Below are positions 36,303 to 47,934 of a stretch of DNA of 64,000 nt, one piece after another. Within the stretch, counting starts at the first letter, position 1. Each line of letters opens with the position of its first letter. The stretch spans positions 65,986,559 to 66,050,558 of the forward strand of contig CATIUR010000001.1 of the NCBI GenBank assembly GCA_949592205.1, read 5' to 3'. The translations under genes were made by a program, and so were the position numbers. The notes under the pieces are model-generated. The model did no database searches, was not told where the DNA came from, and saw only the letters and a list, made by a program, of their open reading frames with translations. The DNA is from Helichrysum umbraculigerum. Its lineage: Eukaryota; Streptophyta; Magnoliopsida; Asterales; Asteraceae.

Positions 36303-38234
36303 TGTAACATCCTCGAAATGGACCTACTTGTTTATATATTATTTCTTGATTTAAATATGTATTTAAATGTGTTTGGAAATAATATTGTTTGAAATAGTTG
36401 AAATAATTGGAATAGGAGTTGAATATTCCAATGTGATAAGTAAATTATTAATTGTTGTAAATTAATATAGTTGACGGTGCAATAAAATGTTTGGACTCGC
36501 AAATGGTTTTCGGGTTCCAGACAATAGATTGAGATGGGGTATTAAATTATACCCGTATATTGAAGGCGGTTTGTGAACCGACTATATATTTAACTTTCCA
36601 TTTTAGGAAAGTTCATTTAGAAACTTCAAAACTCACAGAAACTCTCAGAAAACCTCCGAATCAAACTAGAAATCAAATTAGGAAGTTGTGATTCTTGTGA
36701 AACTTCACCATGGACAGATTATCATCAGTATATTCTTCAATCAGTAAGTGTTCTTGAGTATTTAAGAATTTGATTTCGATTGAAATTTGGGTGAATTGAT
36801 GATTTGGAAGAATTAGATGTTAGAAACATGTAATAACTGTTATATAGTGTTTATATGAAAGTATTTGTGACATATAACAGTTAGAAAATGAGTTTGGGGT
36901 GATTTTTGTTAAAAACCCGTGGGTTAGGGTTTTGCTGTTCGTACAGGGCCTGGACGACGATGGAAGCCGGCGGCTTCATATGGAAGCCGGCGGCTTGGTC
37001 TTGTTTGTTGAAACCGGCGGCTTCATGATGAAGCCGGCGGCTTGTGCCCAGTTGGTTGAAGCCGGCGGCTTCTTTGGCAAGCCGGCGGCTTGTGTTGCAT
37101 TTTAGGAAACCAGTGGATGGTGATAAGAAGCCGGCGGCTTCTAGGAGGAAGCCGGCGGCTTGGAGGGCTGATATAGCTTTTTATTATCTTGTTGATTGTT
37201 ATGCGAATGGTACTGTGATTGATAATTAATATATGATAAGAGTTATATTGAAATCCATAAAATGTGATTAGGAACTAGTAATTGAAAAGTAAATTATGTT
37301 AAGTTCCTAAATGTTAAAGATTGATATAAGTTTAGTATTGATGATCATGATTTCTAACTTATATTCGATTTGTTGATTCTCAGATGTGGAGAAGGCTCAG
37401 TGATATTAGACTACTGAATGGAGGCCTGAGGTAGTCGGTGAGTGGATCTGTAACCTCAGTGTGATTTAGTTGTCATGATTTGATTTACAACAAGTAACTA
37501 TAGTATTACTTTGATAGAATGTAATTGTTGAGATATCTTGCCATGATAGTTTGACTAGTTGCTTACTTGGCTGTTTGAGCTAGTATGTAAGATTCCGAGG
37601 TCAACTTGACTTGACAGTTGGACTTGGTTGTTATTGTAGACGACAGGAGATCTTGAAACTTGAAATGTTGGTTTGGAGATCTAGGTCGTGTGTGATTAAC
37701 AACTGGTTATCGGTAATTCTGTATAGGCCAATACAGATGATTGATAAGAGTTCCTTGATTACCAAACCGGTATTAGGGTATCTCAGGAGCCACCGATCCT
37801 CATGACGATGGATAAGGATTGATTGGTGTAGCTTGACATTGATTGGATGTCGAGTGAATGATTGATTTTCTGTTTATTGTTATTTGATGTAAATAGATTG
37901 TTATGCTAGGTTGTACTGTTGCTTATAGTTTCATTCACTTAGCTTTATGCTAACCCCACCACAGTTCTTCCTGCAGGTTAAAATAGATGGGACATATTGG
38001 GCAGGGCAGGAAGTGTTTGGAATTGAAGGAATGTTTGACAGGCTTTTACTCTGATGTTATTTTGATAACTAAAGAGATGTTTTGAATTATATAACACCGA
38101 GTTTGTTGAAATGTCATGTAATAAGTTTGAAAAAGTTTATTGACATTTTGAGTACATTGGTAGTATGTTTTAAATATACGCTTCCGAGTCGCAATTATTA
38201 TATTATTGTTTATGTTGAAACGAGGGGTGTTATA
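36303..38234 (+). repeat. Family A copy 2, 3' LTR
   Basis: TGTAACATCC...GTGTTATA, same features as the 5' LTR; followed by TSD TAAAT (38235-38239). Confidence 0.92.
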
Positions 38235-38277
38235 TAAATTGGGTCCGAATTTTGGTCCTTTTTGGCCTGGTGTTACA

Positions 38278-38312
38278 TTCTCCCCTTGTTAGGAGAATTT
38301 CATCCCGAAATT
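38278..38312 (-). other. Family B polypurine tract and pre-PPT hairpin
   Basis: Minus strand: AATTTCG-GGA-TGAAATT (38312-38296), then AAGGGGAGAA (38287-38278). The innermost pair is G-T, which pairs as G-U in RNA. Confidence 0.8.
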
Positions 38313-38835
38313 CAGTCGGTGATAGAAGTGAGTGCGGGGTCTTACGAGTAAGGCGAGTGTGTTCCTCTCGAGTATCTCATTCTAATGTTTCTTGTCATGT
38401 TCTAAGTTCTGGATTTCTCGGTCTATGATTTCTTGACCTATCGTTTCTTGACATATGATTTCTTGACTAAGATTTCTTGACATATGGTTTCTTGATCTAG
38501 GGTTTTCTTGACTGAAGTTTTCTTGACTTATGATTTCTTGACATTACGATTCTTGTAATTTCTTGTCATAGTGATTCTTGTAATTGTGTCTTGTTTCTAA
38601 CATAAGTTTCTAGTAGTTCAAGTCTCTCATTCATATGCTATCTAGTTTCTTATCTTATCTTGCTCCCCTTGTTAGGATTGACGTACTACAGACGGTGTGA
38701 GTACCTAGTACTTATAATGAATACTGATGTAATGAGGGGGAGTGTCAGTCAGTAATGAGAGAAGTACCTATCGTAATGAACGAGTGTTGAAAAGTCGGTT
38801 GGCAGTAAGATACGTACCCTAATATTATGTGACGC
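38313..38835 (-). repeat. 3' internal region of family B with TTTCTTGAC tandem-like repeats
   Basis: 38390-38600 is a run of about 18-bp units containing TTTCTTGAC or TTTCTTGAT. The rest shows nothing. Confidence 0.6.
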
Positions 38836-39873
38836 CTAGCGGGCGTAGTTGTTTCGGTGGTCATTTTTGTTCTTGCGTTTCGGGCAATCCCGCATGAAGT
38901 GTCCAGTGTCACCACACTCGAAACAAGACTGTGATGAGTTGGTAGTGTCAGTAGTAGGGAGAAATTTGCAGTCCTTAGTTTGATGTCCCCGTATGTTGCA
39001 TTTTTCACAGGGTTTGCTGTAGAGGCCCGCATGATGATGATTGCAGTCAGAGCAGTATGGCAGTCGACCCCCATAACCGCTCATGTTCTCAGACTTGATA
39101 GCATAGGTCTTGGCTGTTTCCAGCCTCTTGAGTGGTTGTTGGTACATGTTGTCATTGCCGGAATCTTCATTCCGTATCCTTTTGTTGGTTCCAGTGATAG
39201 GGTTTTCACGTCGAACTACTTGAGCCATGAGTTCATGTGCCATAAGGATGGCATTCTGAATTGTTTCAGGTTTCGATGAGGTGACGTTTCCCTGAATACT
39301 CTCTGGAAGTCCGCGGATGTATCTCTCGATACGTTTGCGTTCAGGGTTAACCATAGATGGACATAAGAGAGAAAGTTGTTGGAAACGAGTGGTATAGCTA
39401 ATGATATCGGTTCCCTGTACTGTTAGATGCCAGAATTCATCTTCTAGTCTCTGAAGTTCTTCATTGGGACAGTACTCATCCCTTAACATCTTTTTCAGTT
39501 CTTCCCACAGAAGTTGATATGCAACATCGATTCCTACTGATTGAGCATGCGAGTTCCACCATGTCAAAGCGCTGTCTGAGAGGGTACAGGTGGCGTATTT
39601 GACTTTGCAGTCTTCGGCGCAGTTGCAGAGGCGGAAGACGGATTCCATCTTCTCGATCCATCGTACCAATCCGATGGCTCCTTCGTTGCCAGAGAAGTTC
39701 AAAGGGTTGCAATTCAGGAAGTCCTTATAGGTGCAGGGCTTGGGTTGTGGAGTGTTGTTGATTGTGCCATCGTTATCAGGCATTGACTGTTGGGTAGCTA
39801 GAGCCTGAGCCACGCTCTGAGCAATGAGTTGAGCGATTTCAGCATCGCTGTATGTGTGTCGTCTTGGAGGCAT
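38836..39873 (-). CDS. Gag of family B (345 aa), intact
   Basis: ATG at 39873 with the MPPRR start also seen in family C gag; stop at 38836. Residues about 45-190 are the Ty3-type gag domain (CTYKDFLNC, EGAIGLVRWIEKMESVF, LTWWNSHAQ, YTTRFQQLS). Residues about 190-235 carry RYIRGLPESIQGNV. Two CCHC zinc knuckles follow: CEKCNIRGHQTKDC (289-302) and CFECGDTGHFMRDC (317-330), then a basic tail. Gag forms particles and binds element RNA. It is the only protein of this element: the frame ends where protease would begin, so particle maturation, reverse transcription and integration must come from a relative. The frame has no stop or shift, unlike the gags of the chimeric element and family C, and this suggests recent activity or selection. 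Confidence 0.88.
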   Translation of the reverse strand: MPPRRHTYSDAEIAQLIAQSVAQALATQQSMPDNDGTINNTPQPKPCTYKDFLNCNPLNFSGNEGAIGLVRWIEKMESVFRLCNCAEDCKVKYATCTLSDSALTWWNSHAQSVGIDVAYQLLWEELKKMLRDEYCPNEELQRLEDEFWHLTVQGTDIISYTTRFQQLSLLCPSMVNPERKRIERYIRGLPESIQGNVTSSKPETIQNAILMAHELMAQVVRRENPITGTNKRIRNEDSGNDNMYQQPLKRLETAKTYAIKSENMSGYGGRLPYCSDCNHHHAGLYSKPCEKCNIRGHQTKDCKFLPTTDTTNSSQSCFECGDTGHFMRDCPKRKNKNDHRNNYAR

Positions 39874-40731
39874 GTTCCTTTAATAACAATGTAAAGGACA
39901 TGTCAGAGTTTGAGTGTAAAATACGATAATCAAAATTATGTACACATGGAAAAATGTCAAGTCATGTGTATCATTGGATAATAGAAAATGACAAGATTGT
40001 AATCCTTAACATACGAGTTCAAGGATTACAAGAGTTTGAATTTATAGTAGGTGTCGGAAATTTGTAACACTTAGGTTAGAATTTCGTCCGGGTGGAATGA
40101 TGTTATTAACATTATGCGTGGAATAAGGTTTCGTTGGTGAGGATTTAGCAATTCTCCAGGTAGTGGGTTTCGATCGTGATCCCGAATGATAAAGATGGTA
40201 GGAAGAATGTAGAGTGATAACTTCCACGTGAGTAAATAGTGGTACAGCAGGATATGTTGTTGGTCGTCATACGTATATAAGTAGTTAGACGGTAGCGGGT
40301 GAGAACAATACTTGTTCTTAATATCGAGCGATGTTGTATTAGCCATACTTGGCATTACAGGTGGCCTGAGTGTTAGTGATAACATTGTCGAGTGAAAGTG
40401 GTATATATATATTCAATATATATATAATAACGTAGAAAGTATTACACAAATAAGGCCTATTAATATACACATACAGTACATATAATAGCCTAAAGTGTTT
40501 AGCATATAACAATCAGAGTCAACTAGTGCATTCCTGATTCAGTATAACCCCTTTCAGATATCACATCATCTTTATTTAATTGTACATAGTTTGCTACGCT
40601 ATGTTAAATTAAACTCGTATGATGTAATCCCTGAACCAGTTATACCTAATGAGGAATACTACCTAACGGTCATAGTCTAGGCCCACTAAATGCAACCTAG
40701 TTCACTATAACCTTAGGCTCTGATACCAATC
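39874..40731 (-). other. Family B leader and primer site
   Basis: Primer site TGGTATCAGAGC at 40728-40717, three bases from the LTR. About 840 bp of untranslated leader with only short ORFs. Confidence 0.8.
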
Positions 40732-43700
40732 TGTAACACCCCCAAATTTTGGGTTGCGGAAGCGGTCGGGTCGGGGTGTTACCAATCAAATATCACAAGC
40801 ACAAAGGTACATAATGAACGACTCTAAATGAGACGTTGAAAATACATTACATTAAGTAATAAGTTTGTACAAAATAGTTGGAGTTCGCCTATAATACTAG
40901 AGATTTTACAACAAAATTAGTAATACAAAATATTGTAACAAAATCTCCAGTGAGAAATATGCATGCGACTCGAGCTAGGATCCTGACGGGCCGATCCTAC
41001 TATAGCAAAGATACCTGAAAATGCATACTAAAACAGTCAGCCGGAAAGCTGGTGAGTTCACAGGTGTTTATCAGAAAACAGTAGTAATGATGTTACAAAT
41101 CATTTCAAGAAGTATAAAATTTGTACTTAGTAAAACTGTAGAGTTTAGATGTGTGAATTATTGTATAAATGTATAACCTCGAGTAGATCTTGAAGTCTTA
41201 GTTCCTATTCTTGTTTTATCTAGTTTCTAGTTTCGTGATTCTTATGTTCTATTTTCTAGTTTCTTGATTCTTGTGTTCTAGTTTCTAGTTTCTTGAATTC
41301 TTGTATTCTAGTTTCTTGCATTCCTGAGTTCTTGACGCGTACAAGGTACACGTTGTTCTTGACGCATACTAAGTATACGTTGTTCTTGATGGTTCTTGCA
41401 GATAGGTTCTTGATTCTTGCAAATAGGATCTTGACATTCTTGACAATTTCTTGCCATCACATAAGTTCTTGACATTTCTTGACCTTAATTTCTATTATTC
41501 TTGTATTCTAGTCTGGTATTAAAATCCCAAGTATTCTTGTATTCTTATATTGTAACTACGGTTTCTTGTATTCTTGGGTCTAATTCTTGAAGTGTCTAGT
41601 GTTCTTAAAATACTTAACAAATAAACACATAATTCTTAAATAGCATATAATGGCGAACACACATGGAAATTAACTAACACATAATTGGTACACGTAATTT
41701 AGCTACACATAGACAAGTCACCTATAAACGAATATCATATTGGGAACTACCACAAATACACGACAATTACATATCCTGTAATAATCAACCATATCGCAAT
41801 GTCATCCAACATTTAAGTTGTACACGTAAGTGAGTGCACATAGTAGGGAGCTAGGGTAAAGTACTACACCAAAAGTGTCATCGAGTTGAAATCCTAACAT
41901 GATTAGCGATAATCATTTATCGTGTTAAAATAGTAGTTTTTTTTTATAAACAATAGTTTATAAAACAATGAGTATGCATTTCCACCCCGAAAACAGTAAA
42001 GCGTTGGAAAGAGTGGGGTTGTGAACTCACCTGGTAGCAGTAACGCGCAAAAAGGTCTCCACGTATACAAATCCGTCACAGATAGCTAGAACATCCTATT
42101 TATTAAATACGGTTTCGTAAGATTTTAGCACACATAGAATTAAGTTAATACAGGGCATGGTCAATGATCATCACTAATTATTTATGTAAAAGATTGGGAA
42201 AAGACGGCACGATCGGGCTCGCAAAATACGCTCATAAAAAGAATATAGAAAAAAGTTTAGTGTTTCGGTCATTTTTAGTCTTGGTTTGTTAAAATGGTTC
42301 TTAATAAAGGTCATTTCGAAAAACGGTAAAAAGAATTGTTATTATTGTTCAAAAATGAAAAATTAAGGTTCGGGTCGAAAAATCGTGTCGGAAAATGGTT
42401 CGTTTTAAAATTCTGGTCAAAAAGTCAACGAAACTGGGTCGGGTCAGCAGGTCGGATTCGGGTCTGGATCAGATCCACGGATCACTGGTCGCTGGTCTGA
42501 GTACGACTAGGGAACTCGAACATCGTCACCGAGCACGAGCTGGTCGCTGATTTGGGAAGGTTTTTGGTTCAGGCATTTGGTCGAGCAGTTGGTGTGCACA
42601 AAACAGGAGCAAGGTTGGATTTTCAAAGGCTAGTAACGCTATCCAAACGGCTACCAAATGTAGATATTTTTATATTGATGGAAAGAGGGAAAACAATACT
42701 ACAATAATTAGCTAGTTTCAAGTTCTAATTATCTTTTTAAGGTCACAAAAAGTGGTCACAAAGAGAGGACCCGAGGCTGTTCTGAAGCCGAAAATGAAAA
42801 ATGTCCAACTTTAAATGCGTTTTCTGGATTCGTTATGTAATGAAAAAGGCTCTAGTTTGATTCTATGAATAGTGTGCTGTGAGGACAAAAGAATGTTCAA
42901 AAAAATATAGGATTTTATCTTAGTGGTTCGACGGGAAACTGAGCTCAAAGTAGGCTACTTGAGGCTGAATTATCTTAAGAAAAACACTATTCATCATCTT
43001 CAATTTCACACGATCAAACCACAAAACAGTTCCTAATCTTAATTTCGAGATTACTAATCGATTATAACACCAATATATGATATATTAAGCTTTACAAACT
43101 CGAATTAAAAAAAAGGACAAGAGTAGATGCTCACGGATGAAGGTGGAACCGAGAACGATGGTGAGGATGTCGAGAGGATGATGAACACGATGATGATGAT
43201 GATGCGGTCCCACTGTTGTTGTTGCCGAAGGTGTTGCTGTTATTGTAACTCGATGATGATTTCGAAAGATGATGATGGTGGCGATCGGTGGTGGTAACCG
43301 AGAGTGATGGTGGGTATACAATGACGGTGATCGAAGATGATGGTGATGCTTCTGCTGTTTCCGGTCTGCTGTTGCTCTTGTTAATTGTTGTTGTTGATGA
43401 TAATTCCCGAATGATGGTGGTGGTTCGGGTGTGATGGTGCCGAGAGGGAGGAGGCGAGTTTGATGATGAAGAACAAGAATGATGATGATTTTGTGTTGCT
43501 TCTCGATCTGCTGGTGCTGTTGTTGCTTATGTTATTGTTATTATTGTTGTGGTAAAGAAACACAGAGAGATCGAGAGAATGGATTGAGGAGGGAAGAAGA
43601 AAAATGAGATGAAACAAAAAGAAAGGGGAGTTGGTCTAGGGGCACAGACCAGATCCGGTTCTTAGGGAAAGTGGGTGGCATTTTGCCTCCAAACACAGTA

Positions 43701-44149
43701 TAAAATACCCGTGTTTATTTACCCGATCGCAAATTAAATAATATTTTTAATTTCTAAAATTCGTTTGTATATTTTCGAAATGTTTTTGACTCGAAACATT
43801 TTATAAATGTAATGTTTGAGATAGAGTTTTACAAGTCGTTTTCGCGCGCTCTCAACTAAATAGAATACATTTTTAATTGAAACAAAAATGTATTTAAAAT
43901 TTCTCCAAGTAAATAAATATTATTTTCGACAATAATACATTATTTAGAAAAGTTTGCAACAACGTCCGTTTTCAAGTTTGTGCGCGCTTTCAGATTCGTT
44001 TATAAGTGATTATTTAATAATCGTTCTATGTTATATATATACAATTATATATATAATACTTGAATATTTTGGCATTAAGCGCGGATCTAATACGTGAAAG
44101 AAAGTTTAAATTGGGTCCGAATTTTGGTCCTTTTTGACCTGGTGTTACA
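40732..44149 (-). repeat. Family B 5' LTR (3418 bp)
   Basis: TGTAACACCA at 44149 to GGGTGTTACA at 40732. Terminal stem-loop: GTAACACCCC 40733-40742, GCGGAAGC 40756-40763, GGGGTGTTAC 40773-40782 (plus strand). Confidence 0.92.
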
Positions 44150-44154
44150 AGTGG

Positions 44155-44657
44155 CCCAGTAAGTATCTAACTTCAGTTTTCCACTGAAGGAACAAATCCT
44201 CTATTGAATACAATTGTTAGTCATCGTATTTCGCAACATTACCAAAAATAGACTTTTTGCCACCCTTATCCAGGAGTAGTATTGACTATGATCAAATAAT
44301 GCACTACGTACATGAGTAGCAACTTGTATCTCAAGTCTAAAGATAACAAACTACATGAATTATACTTAATGACAAAGATCCATAAGTAATAATTCATGTG
44401 GGATAATCCAATATGCATCAGAATGAATACCATGTGAGTTAGTGAGCCAAGATGACTAAACACTCAGATATTGTCTTAATTCAATCATATTCCCATATAA
44501 TTGACCAACAAAGGATATTTAGAATAATATTACACAACATTATTCAAGGATAAAACATGAAAAATAGGATTTATGAAATTAAAATTTCACAATAAAATTT
44601 TTATTAATAAATAAATTGTTTATTACATCCATATATCCAAAAACTAAATCTACGGAT
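44155..44657 (-). other. Copia 3' untranslated region, right part
   Basis: Between the copia stop codon (44658) and the element B insertion. No gene. Confidence 0.7.
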
Positions 44658-44806
44658 TTACATGTGATTACTAGACAAACGAAGTCCTATGCCCTCAATT
44701 AAATGAGTTAGCTTCGTCTTTGGCAAAGCCTTCGTAAAGGGATCTGCTAAGTTATCATCCGTGTGAACTTTGAGTACTTGAATTTCACCTTGATTGACTT
44801 GCTCAA
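44658..44806 (-). pseudogene. Copia RNase H C-terminus, cut off by element C
   Basis: The minus frame reads QVNQGEIQVLKVHTDDNLADPFTKALP and stops at TAA 44660-44658. It continues HYVRE at 55093 once element C and one TSD copy are removed. Confidence 0.88.
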
Positions 44807-45710
44807 TGTGACACCCGTCAATTTAGGACTATAATTTGGTACCTTATCAAGTTTTAATACATGTAATTAGTTCTGTGTTAGGCTAATTAATGTATCAACT
44901 ATAATATATATTGTTGAATATATATATCTACAATTATACGATTTGTTTAAATCGTACTAGTTTCAAATCGAATGAACTTCGATACATTAAATACGGACGT
45001 TGGTGAACAATTTATTTAAGTAATACAAGGATGATTAATAACGTTATCGTATTTAAAAATATTATGTCAATAATATTTCATATCCAGATTTTTATCAAAC
45101 AATTAATATTAACGCGAATCAAAATGTAACTTTGCAAACGAAACGAGACAATCCACCTTTTCTAATATAATTATTAAATAGTTAGTAAAATACTTCAACA
45201 AAAATACTGAATAATTATTCGTATTTTAAAACGTATATTAAAACCGTAAAATAAATATTTAACGTTTGAACGACGGAGAAAACGAACACCGCACGGAGCG
45301 CGGAGGCACAGGCTGAGAGTTGGAACTCCCACCTATACCACCTCCACTTTCCCTTTTTCTTTCTTTTCTCATTTCTTTTCTCTCTCTCATCTCTTATTTC
45401 TCTCTAATCACCACCATTCTCATCACCACCAAAATCACCAAATAAACACCATAAACGACCCCGGATCTTCAAGCCCTTTTGGAATAAAACGTTCACCACT
45501 TCGCGATCTACAATCCTACCTTTCCGGAATTTCATTTCGGCGATTTGTAAGTTTCCGACACAACTCCGAAAACTCTCGTTTTTAAGTTTTATAACTTGCT
45601 AGTTGTTTGTATAACTTTGTAATGTCCTAAAATGGGTTGGGTAAAAATATTATGTCGATCGATGGCCGGAAAATGCGATTTTGGGGTTGAAAATCCGATC
45701 AGACTCCGTA

Positions 45711-45985
45711 CGTCGCATTTGGCCTGGAGCAAATGCGACGCAGCGACCTATGTCGCACTATAACCCCAACGTCGCATATAGCGACGCAGCCCATTACGTC
45801 GCATTGACTTGCGACGTCGCACTTAGCGACGCAAACCCTTACGTCGCAGAAATCAACTACGTCGCCTATAGCGACGCCACGTACAACGTCGCATTAAATT
45901 GCGGAAGTCGCACATAGCGACGCCGTGCCCAACGTCGTAGTCCGGATCTGCGACGTCGCACCCAACGTCGCACCCCACGTCGCAC
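45711..45985 (+). repeat. GCGACG/CGTCGC hairpin array in family C LTR
   Basis: Starts with a 10-bp stem CGTCGCATTT (45711-45720) / AAATGCGACG (45731-45740), then many GTCGC...GCGAC pairs with 5-6 nt loops and the perfect palindrome TGCGACGTCGCA. Repeated in the 3' LTR (53320-53594) and, diverged, at 17590-17875. Confidence 0.85.
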
Positions 45986-46140
45986 AAACCAGAACCTCAA
46001 AAACACAGCTTTTTACTAAGTGTCGAGGCTCGAAATTTTATCACTTGATTTCACCCAAATTCAAGTCCAGATGCGTTTTTCCTTAAAACAATATAGTAGA
46101 AATAAAAATTTTCCAAGCTGACCTGGCAGCTCGACCCCAG

Positions 46141-46223
46141 CCAGGGGCTCTGCCCCTTGGACCCCGCCAGGGGCTGCCGCCCCTTGGACCCCGCTAACCA
46201 GGGGCGCTGCCCCCGGACCCCCG
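46141..46223 (+). repeat. GC-rich CAGGGGC/GCCCCTTGG tandem repeat
   Basis: Three units of about 26-30 bp, each able to fold AGGGGC with GCCCCT. Also at 53750-53832 and in the old LTR at 17355-17436. Confidence 0.85.
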
Positions 46224-47483
46224 TACTTAGATTCCGTAAGCACATTTTTACAACAAAGTGTCAAACTTGTACAACTTCAAAACGCTTACACGATACAACT
46301 TTTCAATCATAATGGAATTTACTTTTCAAGGTTAACACGTCGAGACATAAGGAGAACATTAACATATTTAAATTCAAACAATCACCAACGGGCCGTATAC
46401 CTTTTCAAAACCTAATTCACAATCAAACAAGTCGTTGTAACTTGTATCCATTCAATCAAACAAGTCGTTGTAACTTGTATCAAGTCAATCAAACAAGTCG
46501 TAGTAACTTGTAACAATACAATCAACCAAATCGGGGTAATTTGGACATCAAGTTAAGCAAACAATTTCAATGGTAGTCTTTCGAGATACCGGTATAATTA
46601 ATAACAATTCAAGTGTCGTGGACACATTCAGGTTTCAAGACTTTGGACACCAAATTACAGCTAATTACCTCAAGTTTATTAAATTAAACACTTCAAGAAT
46701 CAGGTGAGTTTCATGGCCCCATTTTCACTACTTTTACTAGGGGTGTGATATTACTACTTCATTTTGTTTTACAAGTAGAACGCAAGTGCCAAACTTCAAA
46801 TACTACATGAGTTTCAAGCTAATCAATTTAAAGTCCTCCATAGCATAGTCTCTAGTATTTATAGCGTGAATGTTAGTATATGATATCATATGGGATTGAC
46901 AATCCTCATCCGGGTTAGCACGCACTAACCGGTCAAAAGGATGTATTAGCATTTGGGAAGACGAGTGTTGATTAGGCACTCGTAGGAGGCATTTCAAGTT
47001 AGGTTTCCTTAAGTGGGCCTGACAAATCAAGTTAAGCTCAGACTATGTGCTCATGGACAGTATAACTTTTATTTTGCTTAATTGCATTTTAAATTCAATA
47101 TAAATCTTGCGGTTCTTACAACTATACATTGACATACAAACCTGTGAGCTCACCAGCGTTTTCGCTGACCCATTTTAGTATTTATCACAGGTACCCAGCA
47201 GTAGTTTGGCTGCACCTTTCAGGAATTATTAGCTCGAGTCAGCATACATACAACTAGAGATTGGACTGCATTATTATATTTTGTAAAAGTAATTATGCTA
47301 TGTAATCTCTCAATTTCAGGAACCGAGCTAATGTAACTATATTTTGATGTAAACATTTACTTTATTTATACAAGTTTAAAACGACGCATATAGTGGTCGT
47401 TCATTATATCTTATGTGCTTTGTATATTGATTAGTGACACCCAAATCAAGCTTCCGCAAATCGTTAAATTTGGGGGTGTCACA

Positions 47484-47934
47484 GATTGGTATCAGAGCCT
47501 AAGGTTATAGTGAACTAGGTTGCATTTAGTGGGTCTAGACTATGACCGTTAGGCAGTATTCCTTATTAGTTATGACTAGTTCAGGGATTACATCATACGA
47601 CTTTAATTTAACATAGCCTGATCAACTATGTACAATTAAAGAAAGATGATGTGAAATCTGAAAGAGTTATGTTGAACAGGAATGCATTAGTTGACTCTGA
47701 CCTCGAGAGAAACGGGACTCAAAACACGTCTGTGCTAGACACTCAATAGGTTATTATGTGATATACATATATTTACATGAATAGACCTCATTACAACTTT
47801 AGGCTATATTATATTATATGAATATAGGCCTCTTTCTTTCAAACGTTTTGTCTCGGAATGACAAACACACCGCTAGTTCATCATACTCGGACTAGTATCT
47901 TATTTCATTTCCTTGTTCTTTCTTAATCAGCATC
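47484..47934 (+). other. Family C primer site and leader
   Basis: TGGTATCAGAGC at 47487-47498, then about 440 bp of leader without a convincing ORF. Confidence 0.85.

Larger units (their letters stand above)
27335..38234 (+). mobile_element. Family A copy 2: non-coding LARD-like element, split by a family D solo LTR
   Basis: LTRs 27335-29266 and 36303-38234 (both 1932 bp), primer site 29270-29281, PPT 36289-36302. TSD TAAAT at 27330-27334 and 38235-38239; the intact site can be read in the sister LTR of element B at about 44105-44112. Without the nested solo LTR the element is about 8.2 kb. No coding capacity. Confidence 0.92.
23937..44149 (-). mobile_element. Family B: gag-only gypsy element with 3.4-kb LTRs, split by family A copy 2
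   Basis: 5' LTR 44149-40732, primer site 40728-40717, gag 39873-38836, pre-PPT hairpin and PPT 38312-38278, 3' LTR 38277-38240 plus 27334-23937. TSD AGTGG at 23932-23936 and 44150-44154. The internal region is only about 2.45 kb and lacks protease, RT, RNase H and integrase. Known: such elements are called TR-GAG or non-autonomous gag-only retrotransposons. LTRs are nearly identical (about 19 substitutions by eye plus a 20-bp duplication near 24400). Confidence 0.9.
44807..47483 (+). repeat. Family C 5' LTR
   Basis: TGTGACACCC...GGTGTCACA. In order: U3, CT-rich leader (about 45340-45430), GTAAGT (45547), GCGACG/CGTCGC array (45711-45985), GGGGC/GCCCC repeat (46141-46223), CAGGTGAGTTT (near 46702), hairpins ACGAGTG/CACTCGT and GGTTAG/CTAACC (46910-46985), acceptor-like TTTCAG (47319), terminal stem-loop (47434-47482). 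Confidence 0.9.
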
